Shown here: positions 8,070-17,844 of the stretch, piece by piece
Numbering within the stretch: the stretch's first letter is position 1
How the letters are laid out: the number at the start of each line of letters is the position of its first letter
Source of the DNA: Erythrobacter sp. YJ-T3-07
GTDB lineage: Bacteria; Pseudomonadota; Alphaproteobacteria; Sphingomonadales; Sphingomonadaceae
Reading direction: 5' to 3'
Length of the DNA stretch: 64,000 bases
NCBI RefSeq assembly: GCF_015999305.1
Contig: NZ_JAEAGP010000001.1
Span: 1,674,001 to 1,738,000 of the forward strand
Program-made: the position numbers and the translations under genes
Notes under the pieces: model-generated
Told to the model about the DNA's origin: nothing
Database searches by the model: none
What the model saw: the letters and a program-made list of their open reading frames with translations, nothing else

Positions 8070-10346
8070 CTATAAAGGAGCGTTCGCGCGAAGGGCGTCG
8101 ACGACACTCGCATCGGCGAGGGTGGAAGTGTCGCCAATCTGCTCCGGCTGCCCCTCGGCGATTTTCCGAAGCACCCGGCGCATGATCTTGCCCGACCGGG
8201 TCTTGGGCAGGTCGGGCGCAAACTGAATGACGTCGGGCGTGGCGAACGGTCCGATCTCGCCGCGCACCAGATCGCGCAGTTCCTGACGCAGCGCATCGCT
8301 GCCTTCTTCGCCGGCCTTCAGCGTGACGAACGCATGGATGCCCTGGCCCTTGATATCATGCGGCATGCCCACGACCGCAGCCTCCGCCACCAGCACATGC
8401 TCGTCGAGCGCGTTTTCCACCTCGGCCGTGCCCATACGGTGTCCGGACACGTTGATCACATCGTCGACCCGGCCGGTGATCCAGTAATAGTCATCCTCGT
8501 CGCGGCGGGCGCCGTCACCGGTGAAATAGGTGCCGGGGAAGGTGCTGAAATAGCTCTGGAAGAGACGATCGTGGTCGCCGAAGATCGTGCGCATCTGCCC
8601 CGGCCAGCTGCGGGTGAGAACCAGATTGCCCTGTGTCGCTCCAGCCAGCACATGCCCTTCGCCATCGACCAGTTCGGGGTGGACGCCGGGGAGGGGCAGG
8701 GTCGCACTGCCGGGCTTGGTCTCGGTCGCGCCGGGGACGGGCGCAATCAGCGCGCCGCCCGTTTCGGTCTGCCACCAGGTATCCACGATGGGGCACTCTC
8801 CGCGACCGACGACGTCATGATACCATTCCCATGCCTCGTGATTGATCGGTTCGCCCACCGTGCCCAGCAGGCGTATCGACGACAGGTCGTGCTGCAACAC
8901 CCACCGATCACCCTGCCGCATCAGCGCGCGGATCGCGGTCGGCGCGGTATAGAAGATCGTCACGCCGAGGCGCTGGCTGGTCTCCCACAAACGCCCCGGG
9001 TCGGGGTAGTTGGGCACACCGTCAAACATGACCGTGCGCGCGCCGTTGGAGAGTGGGCCATAGACAACATAGGTGTGCCCGGTGATCCAGCCGACATCGG
9101 CGGTGCACCAGAACAGATCGTCGGCGATATCCTTGCCCTCCTCAGGGCCGAACAGCAGATCGTAGGTCAGCGTCGACCACAGGAGATAGCCGCCGGTGGT
9201 GTGCAGCACGCCCTTGGGCTTGCCGGTCGATCCGGAGGTGTAGAGGATGAACAGCGGATCTTCCGCGTTCATCGTTTCGGGCGGGCATTCGCTGGAGGCA
9301 TCCGCGCAGGCCTCTTCCCACCAGATGTCGCGCTCCTCGCGCATCGTGATGTCGCCACCCGTCTGCCGCATGACGATGACCGTCTCGACCCCGCTCGCGC
9401 GCTCCAGCGCGCTATCGACATTGGCTTTCAGCGGAATACGCTTGCCACCGCGCGTCCCTTCGTCGGCGGTGACGACCACCGTCGCACCGCAGTCGTCGAT
9501 CCGGTCGGCCAGGCTGTCGGGCGAGAAGCCGCCGAAGACGACCGAATGGACCGCGCCGATCCGGGCGCAGGCGAGCATGGCAATCGCCGCTTCGGGCACC
9601 ATCGGCATGTAGAGGATCACCAGGTCGCCCTTGCCGATCCCGTTGGCTTTCAGGACGTTGGCGAAGCGGCAGACTTGCCCATGCAGCTCGCGATAGGTGA
9701 GCGTGCGTCCTTCGCCCGGCTCGTCGCCTTCGAACAAGATCGCCGGCTGGTCGCCGCGCGTCTCGAGATGGCGGTCGAGACAATTGACCGAGACGTTCAG
9801 TTCGCCGTCGGCAAACCAGCGAATTCCGAAATCGGCCTTGTCGAAGCTGCTCTCGTCCGCCTTCGTCGGAAAGACGCTCCAGTCGAGCCGGTGCGCTTCG
9901 GCAAGCCAGAAGCTGTCCGCATCGCCGTCGATCGATGCCTGCATGGCGCGAAGCCTGTCTGCCTTGTGCAACATGGCGATTTCTCTCTCCCCATAGGCCC
10001 GGCTTCTAACGAGGAAGCGTCGGCCAGTTCCGTTATCGAGGCTAAACATGCCGCCTCGCCCTTCCACCACATCAAGGATCAGCTGCGTGTGTTTCCACGC
10101 CGCGAATTGTGCCGCGCCGATATAGACCGGTGTGGTGCCGATCGTGCCCAACAGCACGTCAGACCCGCCGAGCCGGAACTCACTGCGCGGATAGACCATC
10201 GGGCTTGAGCCGTCACAGCACCCGCCCGACTGGTGGATCAGCACGGGGCCGTGACGTTCGATGATCTGGCCCAGCAGGGCCGTGGCCGCGTCGGTGGCGA
10301 TCACGCGGTGGACCACGCGGCCCTCCGGCGCGGCACTGCTCGTCAT
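8070..10346 (-). CDS. acsA: DUF779 domain fused to acetyl-CoA synthetase
   Basis: This is a single 758-residue reading frame. Residues about 10-120 match the DUF779 domain ([33 protein letters not shown]), normally a stand-alone protein found beside alcohol and aldehyde dehydrogenases. From about residue 130 the protein is an acetyl-CoA synthetase: [31 protein letters not shown], the phosphate loop [18 protein letters not shown] (about 366), [20 protein letters not shown], and the acetylatable lysine loop [10 protein letters not shown] (about 722). The reaction is acetate + ATP + CoA to acetyl-CoA. The start overlaps the alcohol dehydrogenase stop (ATGA), implying coupling. An in-frame ATG at 9974, preceded by GGGAGAG, could give a free 634-residue synthetase. 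Propionate as substrate is not excluded. Confidence 0.9.
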   Translation of the reverse strand: MTSSAAPEGRVVHRVIATDAATALLGQIIERHGPVLIHQSGGCCDGSSPMVYPRSEFRLGGSDVLLGTIGTTPVYIGAAQFAAWKHTQLILDVVEGRGGMFSLDNGTGRRFLVRSRAYGEREIAMLHKADRLRAMQASIDGDADSFWLAEAHRLDWSVFPTKADESSFDKADFGIRWFADGELNVSVNCLDRHLETRGDQPAILFEGDEPGEGRTLTYRELHGQVCRFANVLKANGIGKGDLVILYMPMVPEAAIAMLACARIGAVHSVVFGGFSPDSLADRIDDCGATVVVTADEGTRGGKRIPLKANVDSALERASGVETVIVMRQTGGDITMREERDIWWEEACADASSECPPETMNAEDPLFILYTSGSTGKPKGVLHTTGGYLLWSTLTYDLLFGPEEGKDIADDLFWCTADVGWITGHTYVVYGPLSNGARTVMFDGVPNYPDPGRLWETSQRLGVTIFYTAPTAIRALMRQGDRWVLQHDLSSIRLLGTVGEPINHEAWEWYHDVVGRGECPIVDTWWQTETGGALIAPVPGATETKPGSATLPLPGVHPELVDGEGHVLAGATQGNLVLTRSWPGQMRTIFGDHDRLFQSYFSTFPGTYFTGDGARRDEDDYYWITGRVDDVINVSGHRMGTAEVENALDEHVLVAEAAVVGMPHDIKGQGIHAFVTLKAGEEGSDALRQELRDLVRGEIGPFATPDVIQFAPDLPKTRSGKIMRRVLRKIAEGQPEQIGDTSTLADASVVDALRANAPL

Positions 10347-11377
10347 TGGGTCATGTCGAGGACGACGCGCCCTTCGATCTTGCCCTGCCGCATCCGGTCG
10401 AACACCCCATTGATGTCGTCCAGACCGGCGGTGGAGATCGTCGCCTTGACCTTGCCATCGGCGGCGAAGTCGAGCGATTCCTGAAGGTCCAGCCGCGTGC
10501 CCACGATGGAGCCGCGCACGGTGATGCCGTTCAGCACCATGCCGAAGATGTTGAGCGGGAAATCGCCCGGCGGCAGTCCATTGAGCGCCACGGTGGCGCC
10601 GCGCCCGATCATGCCCACGGCCTGCTCGAACGCTTTCTCGCTCACCGCCGTAACCAGCGCGCCGCGCGCGCCGCCGCCGGTCAGCCGCTTGACCACCGCT
10701 GCGGGATCGCTCTCGGTGCGGGCATTGACCGTTTCCACCGCGCCGAGCCTGCGGGCAAGGTCGAGCTTTGCGTCGTCGACATCCACCGCGACCACGTTAA
10801 GCCCCATGGCCACCGCATATTGCACCGCCATGTGGCCCAGCCCGCCGATGCCGGAGATGACCACTGCATCGCCCGGCTTGGTGTCGGTCATCTTCAGGCC
10901 CTTGTAGACCGTGACGCCTGCGCACAGCACCGGCGCGATCTCGTTGAAGCCGACATTGTCGGGCAGGTGGCCGACATAGTTGGGGTCGGCCAACACATAG
11001 TCGGCAAACCCGCCATTGACCGAATAGCCGGTGTTGAGCTGGCTCTCGCACAGCGTTTCCCAGCCGCCGAGGCAGTGGGTGCAATGGCCGCAGGCGGTGT
11101 AGAGCCAGGGCACCCCGACCCGGTCGCCTTCCTTCACATGCGTGACGCCCTTGCCCACGGCGGAGACGAAACCCACGCCTTCATGGCCCGGGATGAAGGG
11201 CGGCTCGGGCTTGACCGGCCAGTCGCCTTCCGCTGCGTGCAGATCGGTATGACACACGCCCGAGGCCTGGATCGCCACCTGAATCATGCCGGGGCCGACT
11301 TCGGGGACGGGCACTTCCTCGATCCGCAGCGGCTCGCCGAATGCGCGGACGACCGCGGCTTTCATGGTCTTGCTCAT
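10343..11377 (-). CDS. adhP: Zinc-dependent alcohol dehydrogenase (AdhP/AdhA type)
   Basis: The protein has 344 residues. The catalytic zinc site is visible in [13 protein letters not shown] and PGHEGVG; the structural zinc loop has the four cysteines of [15 protein letters not shown]; the Rossmann motif is [11 protein letters not shown], with VDVDDAKL following, as expected for NAD use. It should oxidise ethanol or other short primary alcohols to aldehydes. AGGAG sits 8 bases before the ATG at 11377. It is the second gene of the operon: aldehyde dehydrogenase upstream (71 bp gap) and the DUF779-acetyl-CoA synthetase overlapping its stop by 4 bases. The set converts alcohol to acetyl-CoA. Confidence 0.93.
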   Translation of the reverse strand: MSKTMKAAVVRAFGEPLRIEEVPVPEVGPGMIQVAIQASGVCHTDLHAAEGDWPVKPEPPFIPGHEGVGFVSAVGKGVTHVKEGDRVGVPWLYTACGHCTHCLGGWETLCESQLNTGYSVNGGFADYVLADPNYVGHLPDNVGFNEIAPVLCAGVTVYKGLKMTDTKPGDAVVISGIGGLGHMAVQYAVAMGLNVVAVDVDDAKLDLARRLGAVETVNARTESDPAAVVKRLTGGGARGALVTAVSEKAFEQAVGMIGRGATVALNGLPPGDFPLNIFGMVLNGITVRGSIVGTRLDLQESLDFAADGKVKATISTAGLDDINGVFDRMRQGKIEGRVVLDMTQ

Positions 11378-11448
11378 GACATCGCTCCTGAATTTCGTTT
11401 TGTCGGTGCGGTACGGCGACATCCGCCGCACCGCATCGGGCCATCGCC

Positions 11449-12969
11449 TCAGAAGAAGCCGAGCTTCTTCGCGCTGTAGCTGACCAGCATGTTCTTGGTC
11501 TGCTGATAGTGGTCGAGCATCATGCGGTGGTTTTCGCGCCCGATGCCCGACTGCTTGTAGCCGCCGAAGGCCGCATGCGCGGGATAGGCGTGGTAGCAAT
11601 TGGTCCACACGCGCCCGGCCTTGATCGCCCGGCCGAAGCGGTAGCAGGTGTTGGCATCGCGGCTCCACACGCCCGCTCCCAGGCCATAGAGTGTGTCGTT
11701 GGCGATCTCCAACGCCTCGTCCTGATCCTTGAAGGTCGTGACCGAGAGGACGGGGCCGAAGATCTCCTCCTGGAAGATGCGCATCCGGTTGTTGCCGCGG
11801 AACACCGTCGGCTTGACGTAGTAACCGCCTGCAATCTCGCCCTTGAACCGCGCGGCCTCGCCGCCGGTCAGCAGCTCGGCGCCTTCCTGCTTGCCGATGT
11901 CGATGTAGGAGAGGATCTTCTGCTGCTGTTCGGACGAGGCCTGCGCGCCGATCATGGTTTCCATGTCGAGCGGGTTGCCCGCCTTGATCGCTTCGACGCG
12001 GGCAATCGCGCGCTCCATGAAACGGTCGTAGATGCCTTCGTGAACCAGCGCCCGGCTGGGGCAGGTGCACACCTCGCCCTGGTTGAGCGCGAACATCACA
12101 AAGCCTTCGATCGCCTTGTCGAAATAATCGTCATCGTCGCGGAACACATCCTCGAAGAAGATGTTCGGGCTCTTGCCGCCGAGTTCCAGCGTCACCGGGA
12201 TCAGGTTCTCGCTGGCATATTGCATGATCAGGCGGCCCGTCGTCGTCTCGCCGGTAAAGGCAATCTTGGCGATGCGCTTGCTGCTGGCGAGCGGCTTGCC
12301 CGCTTCGACACCGAAACCGTTGACGACGTTGACCACGCCGGCGGGCAGCAGGTCGCCGATCAGCTCCATCAGCACCATGATCGAGGCCGGGGTCTGTTCG
12401 GCGGGCTTCAGCACCACGCAATTGCCCGCCGCCAGCGCAGGCGCCAGCTTCCACACCGCCATCAGGATCGGGAAGTTCCACGGAATGATCTGGCCGACCA
12501 CGCCCAGCGGCTCGTGGAAATGGTAAGCGACCGTATCGTGGTCGATTTCCGAAATGCCGCCTTCCTGCGCGCGGATGCAGCCCGCGAAATAGCGAAAGTG
12601 GTCGATCGCGAGCGGGATGTCGGCGGCCATGGTCTCGCGCAGCGGTTTGCCGTTGTCCCAGGTCTCCGCGATGGCGATCTTTTCGAGGTTCTCCTCCATC
12701 CGGTCGGCGATGCGATTGAGAATCAGCGCCCGCTCGCCCGCGCTGGTGCGGCCCCAGGCGTCCTTCGCGGCATGCGCTGCGTCGAGCGCGGCTTCGATAT
12801 CCGCCGCCTGGCTGCGCGCGACATTGCCGACCGACTTGCCGGTGATCGAGGAGATATTGTCGAAATAGCGCCCGTCTTTGGGCGCGACCCATTGGCCGCC
12901 GATGAAGTTGTCGTAACGCCCCGCAAACGGGGCGGTCATCGATGCGGCGGGGCTGGTTTGCATGTCCAT
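11449..12969 (-). CDS. NAD-dependent aldehyde dehydrogenase (ExaC/AldB type)
   Basis: The protein has 506 residues. Family marks: the [20 protein letters not shown] segment, [16 protein letters not shown], the catalytic glutamate in LELGGKSPN, and the catalytic cysteine in [10 protein letters not shown] (Cys301; Cys303 is a second cysteine typical of the acetaldehyde-dehydrogenase branch). It ends with [12 protein letters not shown]. It oxidises acetaldehyde to acetate in the cytoplasm. AGAGGA lies 7 bases before the ATG at 12969. It is the first structural gene of the operon. A perfect 24-bp palindrome lies 101 bp upstream, between this gene and the GAF/Fis regulator. Confidence 0.94.
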   Translation of the reverse strand: MDMQTSPAASMTAPFAGRYDNFIGGQWVAPKDGRYFDNISSITGKSVGNVARSQAADIEAALDAAHAAKDAWGRTSAGERALILNRIADRMEENLEKIAIAETWDNGKPLRETMAADIPLAIDHFRYFAGCIRAQEGGISEIDHDTVAYHFHEPLGVVGQIIPWNFPILMAVWKLAPALAAGNCVVLKPAEQTPASIMVLMELIGDLLPAGVVNVVNGFGVEAGKPLASSKRIAKIAFTGETTTGRLIMQYASENLIPVTLELGGKSPNIFFEDVFRDDDDYFDKAIEGFVMFALNQGEVCTCPSRALVHEGIYDRFMERAIARVEAIKAGNPLDMETMIGAQASSEQQQKILSYIDIGKQEGAELLTGGEAARFKGEIAGGYYVKPTVFRGNNRMRIFQEEIFGPVLSVTTFKDQDEALEIANDTLYGLGAGVWSRDANTCYRFGRAIKAGRVWTNCYHAYPAHAAFGGYKQSGIGRENHRMMLDHYQQTKNMLVSYSAKKLGFF

Positions 12970-13069
12970 CAGTTGATCCTCTCGAAATTGCCGGGTGCTC
13001 CCGGTCGCGAGGATGATGGTTCCGCGAAAAGCCTGTGCTGAAAAGGGCGGGCGGGCGGATCGTCGGTGC

Positions 13070-13093
13070 AACTGTCTCGCTATCGAGACAGTT
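13070..13093. promoter_or_regulatory. Perfect inverted repeat, candidate operator of the alcohol/aldehyde operon
   Basis: Arms AACTGTCTCG and CGAGACAGTT are exact inverted copies separated by CTAT. It lies between the GAF/Fis regulator gene and the aldehyde dehydrogenase start, with no U tract on either side, so an operator is more likely than a terminator. Binding by the adjacent regulator is an inference. Confidence 0.55.
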
Positions 13094-13108
13094 CTGGCGC
13101 ATGCCGTG

Positions 13109-14056
13109 TCAGCCGCGTGCCAGCCCGACCTTTTCCATCCGCCGATAGAGCGTTGCACGCCCGATCCCGAGCGCCTTTGCCGCCCGAGTGGCGTTGCCAT
13201 CGGCCTGCGCCAGCGCGCGCCGCAGCACCGCGCGCTCCGAGTCGCGGAACGATGCGGCATCCTCTCCGCCGAGGATTTCCGAAGCGCTGCGCGAGCCGGT
13301 CAGGCAGTCGTCGGACAGGTTGAGGCGATGGCGTGCGGCGTAGGTTGCGCCGATCACCAGATCGTCCCGGTCCACTGCCAGCAGCGCCGCTTCGCCACCC
13401 GGCAGGTTGGCATCGATGATCCGGTGCCCTTCGAAGAACTTGCGGAACACGCCGCTTTCGATCCTGCGCGCCGCGTCCTGCACGATCTTCTGGACCAGCG
13501 CGCCCATCGCCGCGCTGTGATCGTCGCGGCAATTGGAGATGTCGAGCGCGGCTACAAGCCGCCCCGCCGCATCGCGCACCGGCGCGTCCATGCAGCTGAT
13601 ACCGATGTTGCGGGAGGCGAAATGTTCGTCGCGGTGGATGGTGACCGGCCGGCCTTCGACAAGACAGGTGCCGATCCCGTTGGTCCCTTCGCGGCTTTCG
13701 CTCCACACGCCGCCCGGGGTCAGCCCGACCTGGTCGAACATTGCGCGGTCGCCCGTCTGGCTTCGCGATTCGAGGATGACGCCATCCTTGTCCGACAGCA
13801 TGACCGCGCAGCCGGTGGCGGCGACGGTCTGGAACAGCTGGTCGAGCAGCGGCCGCGCCACTTCGAGCATCAGGCCGTGACGTTCACGGCGCTGCGTCAG
13901 CTCGCTGCCGGGAACCAGCTCGCGCGCCTGGTCGGCGCCTGCATCGAGTCCGTGCTTGAGGCCCGAGCGACACCAGCTGGCCGCGACAAAGGATTGCGCG
14001 GCGCTAGAAGAAGAGTGCAGGACCTTCTCGACGGAGTCTTCGTGCTCGACTGCCAT
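13109..14056 (-). CDS. AcoR-like transcriptional regulator with GAF and Fis-type HTH but no AAA+ domain
   Basis: The protein has 315 residues. The N-terminal two thirds match the sensory part of AcoR-type activators ([25 protein letters not shown], then [18 protein letters not shown], typical of their GAF domain). The C-terminus is a Fis-type helix-turn-helix ([30 protein letters not shown]). The central sigma-54 ATPase domain, with GAFTGA and Walker motifs, is absent; the linker goes straight from a PAS-like segment to the HTH. It therefore cannot drive sigma-54 open-complex formation by itself. The position upstream of the aldehyde/alcohol dehydrogenase genes suggests it senses an alcohol or aldehyde and controls that operon. 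Confidence 0.85.
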   Translation of the reverse strand: MAVEHEDSVEKVLHSSSSAAQSFVAASWCRSGLKHGLDAGADQARELVPGSELTQRRERHGLMLEVARPLLDQLFQTVAATGCAVMLSDKDGVILESRSQTGDRAMFDQVGLTPGGVWSESREGTNGIGTCLVEGRPVTIHRDEHFASRNIGISCMDAPVRDAAGRLVAALDISNCRDDHSAAMGALVQKIVQDAARRIESGVFRKFFEGHRIIDANLPGGEAALLAVDRDDLVIGATYAARHRLNLSDDCLTGSRSASEILGGEDAASFRDSERAVLRRALAQADGNATRAAKALGIGRATLYRRMEKVGLARG

Positions 14057-14232
14057 GGCGCATGCTTACTGCATTCCGGTCGCCCTGGCGATGGCCGCGA
14101 GTGGGCCGGATCGGAACCTGTAAGCGCGCCAAAGGACGAGACCATCGCGCGAACCGCTGTCGTCCGAAGACGTCCGGCGCCCCGGTACAGGGACGCGGCG
14201 TGCGATTTCATCCTAGGCGTCGGTAGAAAAAT

Positions 14233-14309
14233 TGGTCGGGGAGAGAGGATTCGAACCTCCGGCCCCTGCCTCCCGAAGACAGTGCTCTACCAGGCTGAGC
14301 TACTCCCCG
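14233..14309 (-). tRNA. tRNA-Pro (anticodon CGG)
   Basis: On the minus strand the gene starts CGGGGAGTAGCTCAGC and ends with an encoded CCA. The acceptor stem pairs CGGGGAG with CTCCCCG. The anticodon stem CTGTC/GGCAG holds the loop TTCGGGA, giving anticodon CGG. The T loop is TTCGAAT. It lies alone between the GAF/Fis regulator gene and thyA. Confidence 0.95.
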
Positions 14310-14438
14310 ACCGATGCTTGCGGGGCGGACCCCGCGAGGCAGAGGCGGCCCTATAGGTGTGGATCACCGGACACGCAAGCGGACATTGCAGACAAGTTTG
14401 CCCTATCGCTGATCGCCGAAAGGATTAGGCCGATCACC

Positions 14439-15371
14439 GTGACCGAATCGCACTACGAACAGCAGTATCTGGACCTGATGGCGCGCATCTGGCGCGAGGG
14501 CGACGAGCGGGTGGACCGCACCGGTATCGGCACGCGCTCGGTATTCGGCGCGCAGCTGCGGTGCAGCCTTGCGGATAATGCCGTGCCGCTGCTGACCACC
14601 AAGCGAGTCTACTGGAAAACCGCCGCGCGCGAGATGCTGTGGTTCCTGACCGGAGAGACCAATATCCGCCCGCTGGTGCTGCAGGGGGTCAAGATCTGGA
14701 ACGAGTGGCCGCATGCGCGCTACGTCAAGGAGACGGGCGATGATCTGCCACTCGACGAGTTCGTCCGGCGAATCGCCGATGACGAGTCCTTCGCCGCGCG
14801 CTGGGGCGATCTGGGTCCGATCTATGGCAAGCAGTGGGTCGACTGGCCGACCTACCGCTATCGCCCCGATGGCCTGTACGAGAAGGGGGAGGGGATCGAT
14901 CAGGTCAGCCAGGTGATCGATTCGCTGTGCACCAATCCGGGCAGCCGCCGCCACATCATCGAAGGCTGGAACGTCGCCGAGCTGGACCGGATGGCGCTGC
15001 CGCCGTGCCACAAGACCTATCAGTTCCACGTCGGCGCGAATGGTACGCAGCTCAACTGCCTGCTCTATCAGCGCAGCTGCGATGTCGCGCTGGGCCTGCC
15101 GTTCAACCTGTTCGGCGCGGCGCTGCTGACGCGGATGATCGCGCAGCAGACCGATCTGGAGCCGGGCGAACTGGTGTGGATGGGTGGCGACACGCACCTC
15201 TATCTCAACCACGCTCACCTGATCGAGGAACAGCTCGACCGGGAACCGCGCGGGGCCCCGAGGCTTGAGATTACAAGGCGTCCGCCGGGCATCTTCGACT
15301 ACGCAATCGAGGATTTCTCGGTCAGCGGCTACGATCCCCATCCGCCGATCAAGGCACCGGTGGCGGTCTGA
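14439..15371 (+). CDS. thyA: Thymidylate synthase ThyA
   Basis: The 310-residue protein methylates dUMP to dTMP using methylene-tetrahydrofolate. Visible marks are DRTGIGTRSVFG near the N-terminus, the nucleophile in LPPCHKTYQFHVG (Cys190), RSCDVALGLPFNLF, and the C-terminal HPPIKAPVAV. It is longer than the 264-residue E. coli enzyme because of an insertion between about residues 85 and 130, as in many non-enteric ThyA proteins. The start is a GTG; no ATG lies before the conserved EQQYLDLM segment, and the ribosome-binding sequence (AGGATTAGG) is distant. It stands alone upstream of the oxoacid dehydrogenase operon. Confidence 0.95.
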   Translation: MTESHYEQQYLDLMARIWREGDERVDRTGIGTRSVFGAQLRCSLADNAVPLLTTKRVYWKTAAREMLWFLTGETNIRPLVLQGVKIWNEWPHARYVKETGDDLPLDEFVRRIADDESFAARWGDLGPIYGKQWVDWPTYRYRPDGLYEKGEGIDQVSQVIDSLCTNPGSRRHIIEGWNVAELDRMALPPCHKTYQFHVGANGTQLNCLLYQRSCDVALGLPFNLFGAALLTRMIAQQTDLEPGELVWMGGDTHLYLNHAHLIEEQLDREPRGAPRLEITRRPPGIFDYAIEDFSVSGYDPHPPIKAPVAV

Positions 15372-15480
15372 GCGGTCGCGGGGGAAGGTCTGGGCGCTTG
15401 ACCCTTCGGGCCTTGCGCAATATCCGGTCGCCGATGTGAAAGATTGCGTCTCGGCAAACGGAGGCGCGGGAGAGAGACGC

Positions 15481-16773
15481 ATGGCCGATCGGCCCGAGCG
15501 AACCGACAACAAGCCGCAGCTTTCGCTGCATATTCCTGAGCCCAACTATCGTCCCGGGGCGGACGAGGTGGACTTTTCCGCCATCGAAATCCCCGAGGCT
15601 GGCGCCCAGCCGCGCCCCGACGAGGCCTGCGACCCGACCGAAACCCACGGTCTGTGCACGGACCTGATCCGGGTGCTGGGCGAGGATAACCGGGCGCACG
15701 GTCCGTGGGACCCCAAGCTGGACCCCGATACCTTGCGCGAAATGCTGCACCACTTTTCGCTGGTGCGCGCGTTCGACGAACGCATGTTCCGCGGGCAGCG
15801 GCAGGGCAAGACCAGCTTTTACATGAAGTGCACCGGGGAAGAGGCGACCAGCATCTCCACCTCGATGGCGCTCCAGCAGGACGACATGGTGTTCCCCAGC
15901 TATCGCCAGCAGGGCGTGCTGATCGCGCGGGGCTATCCGCTGCTCGAGATGATCAACCAGATCTACTCGAACAGCGGCGACAAGCTGAAGGGCCGCCAGC
16001 TGCCGATCATGTATTCGAGCCGCGAGCACAGCTTCTTCAGCATCTCGGGCAACCTCGCCACGCAGGTTCCGCAGGCGGTGGGCTGGGCGATGGCGAGCGC
16101 GATCAAGCATGACACGCGCATTGCCGCGAGCTGGGTGGGCGAGGGGAGCACGGCGGAAGGCGACTTCCACGCCGCGTGCACCTTTGCCAGCGTCTATAAC
16201 GCGCCGGTGATCCTCAACGTGATCAACAACCAGTGGGCGATTTCCAGCTTCTCCGGCTTTGCGGGCAGCGAGCGGGCGACCTTCGCCAGCCGCGCGATCG
16301 GCTACGGCCTCGCAGGCCTCAGGGTCGACGGTAATGATCCGCTCGCCTGCTATGCGGCAGAGCGCTGGGCGGCGAACCGCGCGCGCACCAATAGCGGGCC
16401 GACGCTGATCGAGTTCTTCACCTACCGCGCCGAAGGGCACTCCACCTCGGACGATCCCAGCGGCTATCGCAGCGCGCAGGAACGCGATGCCTGGCCGCTT
16501 GGCGATCCTGTGGTCCGGCTCAAGAACCACCTGATCGAACTGGGCGAGTGGGACGAGGACCGGCAGGCCGAGATGGACCTGAAGGCGGCCGAAAAGGTCA
16601 AGGCCGACACCAAGGAAGCCGAGAAGAACGGCATCCTGGGCCACGGCATGCACCAGCCCTTCCACACCATGTTCGAAGACGTGTTCGAGGAAGAGCCCTG
16701 GCACCTCAAGGAACAGAACGCGCAGTCGCAGGCAGAACGCGACAAGAAATATCCGGACGGGGTGCCGCACTGA
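15481..16773 (+). CDS. bkdA1: Branched-chain 2-oxoacid dehydrogenase E1 component, alpha subunit
   Basis: The 430-residue protein is the thiamine-diphosphate-binding alpha chain. It shows the family path FYMKCTGEEATSIS, FPSYRQQGVLIARGY, the ThDP motif GEGSTAEGDFHAACTFASVYNAPVILNVINNQWAIS, and YRAEGHSTSDDPSGYR in the phosphorylation-loop region. With E1 beta it decarboxylates the 2-oxoacids derived from valine, leucine and isoleucine. GGGAGAG precedes the ATG at 15481. It is the first gene of a three-gene operon; its stop overlaps the E1 beta start by one base (TGATG). The E3 (lipoamide dehydrogenase) gene is not in the window. Confidence 0.94.
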   Translation: MADRPERTDNKPQLSLHIPEPNYRPGADEVDFSAIEIPEAGAQPRPDEACDPTETHGLCTDLIRVLGEDNRAHGPWDPKLDPDTLREMLHHFSLVRAFDERMFRGQRQGKTSFYMKCTGEEATSISTSMALQQDDMVFPSYRQQGVLIARGYPLLEMINQIYSNSGDKLKGRQLPIMYSSREHSFFSISGNLATQVPQAVGWAMASAIKHDTRIAASWVGEGSTAEGDFHAACTFASVYNAPVILNVINNQWAISSFSGFAGSERATFASRAIGYGLAGLRVDGNDPLACYAAERWAANRARTNSGPTLIEFFTYRAEGHSTSDDPSGYRSAQERDAWPLGDPVVRLKNHLIELGEWDEDRQAEMDLKAAEKVKADTKEAEKNGILGHGMHQPFHTMFEDVFEEEPWHLKEQNAQSQAERDKKYPDGVPH

Positions 16774-17837
16774 TGAGCGAGACGAAAGAAAAGCCCAAGC
16801 AGGGCCGCGACGCGACCGGCGACGATCGCCGCCTCAACATGATCGAGGCGATCAACGACGCGCTCGACGTGGCGATGGGCCGCGACGACAACGTGGTCGT
16901 GTTCGGCGAGGATGCCGGCTATTTCGGCGGGGTCTTCCGCTGCACCGCGGGGCTGCAGGAAAAATACGGCAAGACCCGCGCGTTCGATACGCCAATCTCC
17001 GAATGCGGGATCATCGCGACGGCTATCGGGATGGGGGCCTATGGCCTGCGCCCGGTCCCCGAGATCCAGTTCGCCGACTATATCTACCCCGGTTACGACC
17101 AGATCATCAGCGAGGCGGCGCGCTTGCGCTATCGCAGCGCGGGCGAATTCAGCGCGCCGATCACGATCCGCTCTCCCTTCGGTGGCGGCATCTTCGGCGG
17201 GCAGACGCACAGCCAGAGCCCCGAATCGCTGTTCACCCATGCATCGGGCATCAAGACGGTCATTCCGGCGACGCCCTACGACGCGAAGGGCCTGCTGATC
17301 GCCGCGATCGAGGATAACGACCCGGTCATCTTCTTCGAGCCCAAGCGGATCTACAACGGCCCGTTCGACGGCTTCTTCGACCGTCCGGTGAAGAACTGGA
17401 AGTCGCACCCCGACAGCGTGGTGCCCGAGGGGCATTATGCGATTCCGCTGGGCAAGGCGCGGCTGGTGACCGAGGGCGAGCAGCTGACCGTGCTGACCTA
17501 TGGCACCATGGTCCACGTCGCCAAGGCGGTGATGGAGGAGAAGGGCGTCGAAGCCGACATCCTCGACCTGCGCACGCTGGTCCCGCTCGACATCGAGGCT
17601 GTGGAAAAGTCTGTGAAGAAGACGGGGAAATGCCTCATCATTCACGAGGCGACCCGCACCTCAGGCTTTGGTGCGGAGCTTTCCGCGCTGGTGCAGGAAC
17701 GCAGCTTCTATCATCTCGAAGCCCCGATCGAACGCGTGACCGGCTTCGACACGCCCTATCCCCACAGTCTCGAATGGGCCTACTTCCCCGGCCCGGTGCG
17801 CATCGGCGCGGCCCTCGACAAGCTTCTGAGCGAGTAA
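16773..17837 (+). CDS. bkdA2: Branched-chain 2-oxoacid dehydrogenase E1 component, beta subunit
   Basis: This 354-residue transketolase-like chain pairs with the preceding alpha subunit. It has the beta-chain pattern NMIEAINDALDVAM, VVFGEDAGYFGGVFR, DTPISECGIIATAIGMGAYG, EIQFADYIYPGYDQI, and GGGIFGGQTHSQSPES, followed by the C-terminal DLRTLVPLDIEAVEKSVKKTGK domain. The N-terminus is about 20 residues longer and more charged than usual. The start overlaps the alpha stop by one base, and the E2 gene follows after 7 bases, so equal expression of the complex subunits is expected. Confidence 0.95.
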   Translation: MSETKEKPKQGRDATGDDRRLNMIEAINDALDVAMGRDDNVVVFGEDAGYFGGVFRCTAGLQEKYGKTRAFDTPISECGIIATAIGMGAYGLRPVPEIQFADYIYPGYDQIISEAARLRYRSAGEFSAPITIRSPFGGGIFGGQTHSQSPESLFTHASGIKTVIPATPYDAKGLLIAAIEDNDPVIFFEPKRIYNGPFDGFFDRPVKNWKSHPDSVVPEGHYAIPLGKARLVTEGEQLTVLTYGTMVHVAKAVMEEKGVEADILDLRTLVPLDIEAVEKSVKKTGKCLIIHEATRTSGFGAELSALVQERSFYHLEAPIERVTGFDTPYPHSLEWAYFPGPVRIGAALDKLLSE

Positions 17838-17844
17838 CACCGAC

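Noticed and set aside
8334..10208. A 624-codon plus-strand frame opposite the DUF779-acetyl-CoA synthetase
   Set aside because: Low-complexity His/Arg/Gly composition and no motif; the opposite strand has a complete enzyme.
12970..13069. A sigma-54 (-24/-12) promoter before the aldehyde dehydrogenase gene
   Set aside because: The best candidate (CAGCAC...TTTCGC) departs from the GG and GC core positions, and the adjacent regulator lacks the AAA+ domain needed to use it.
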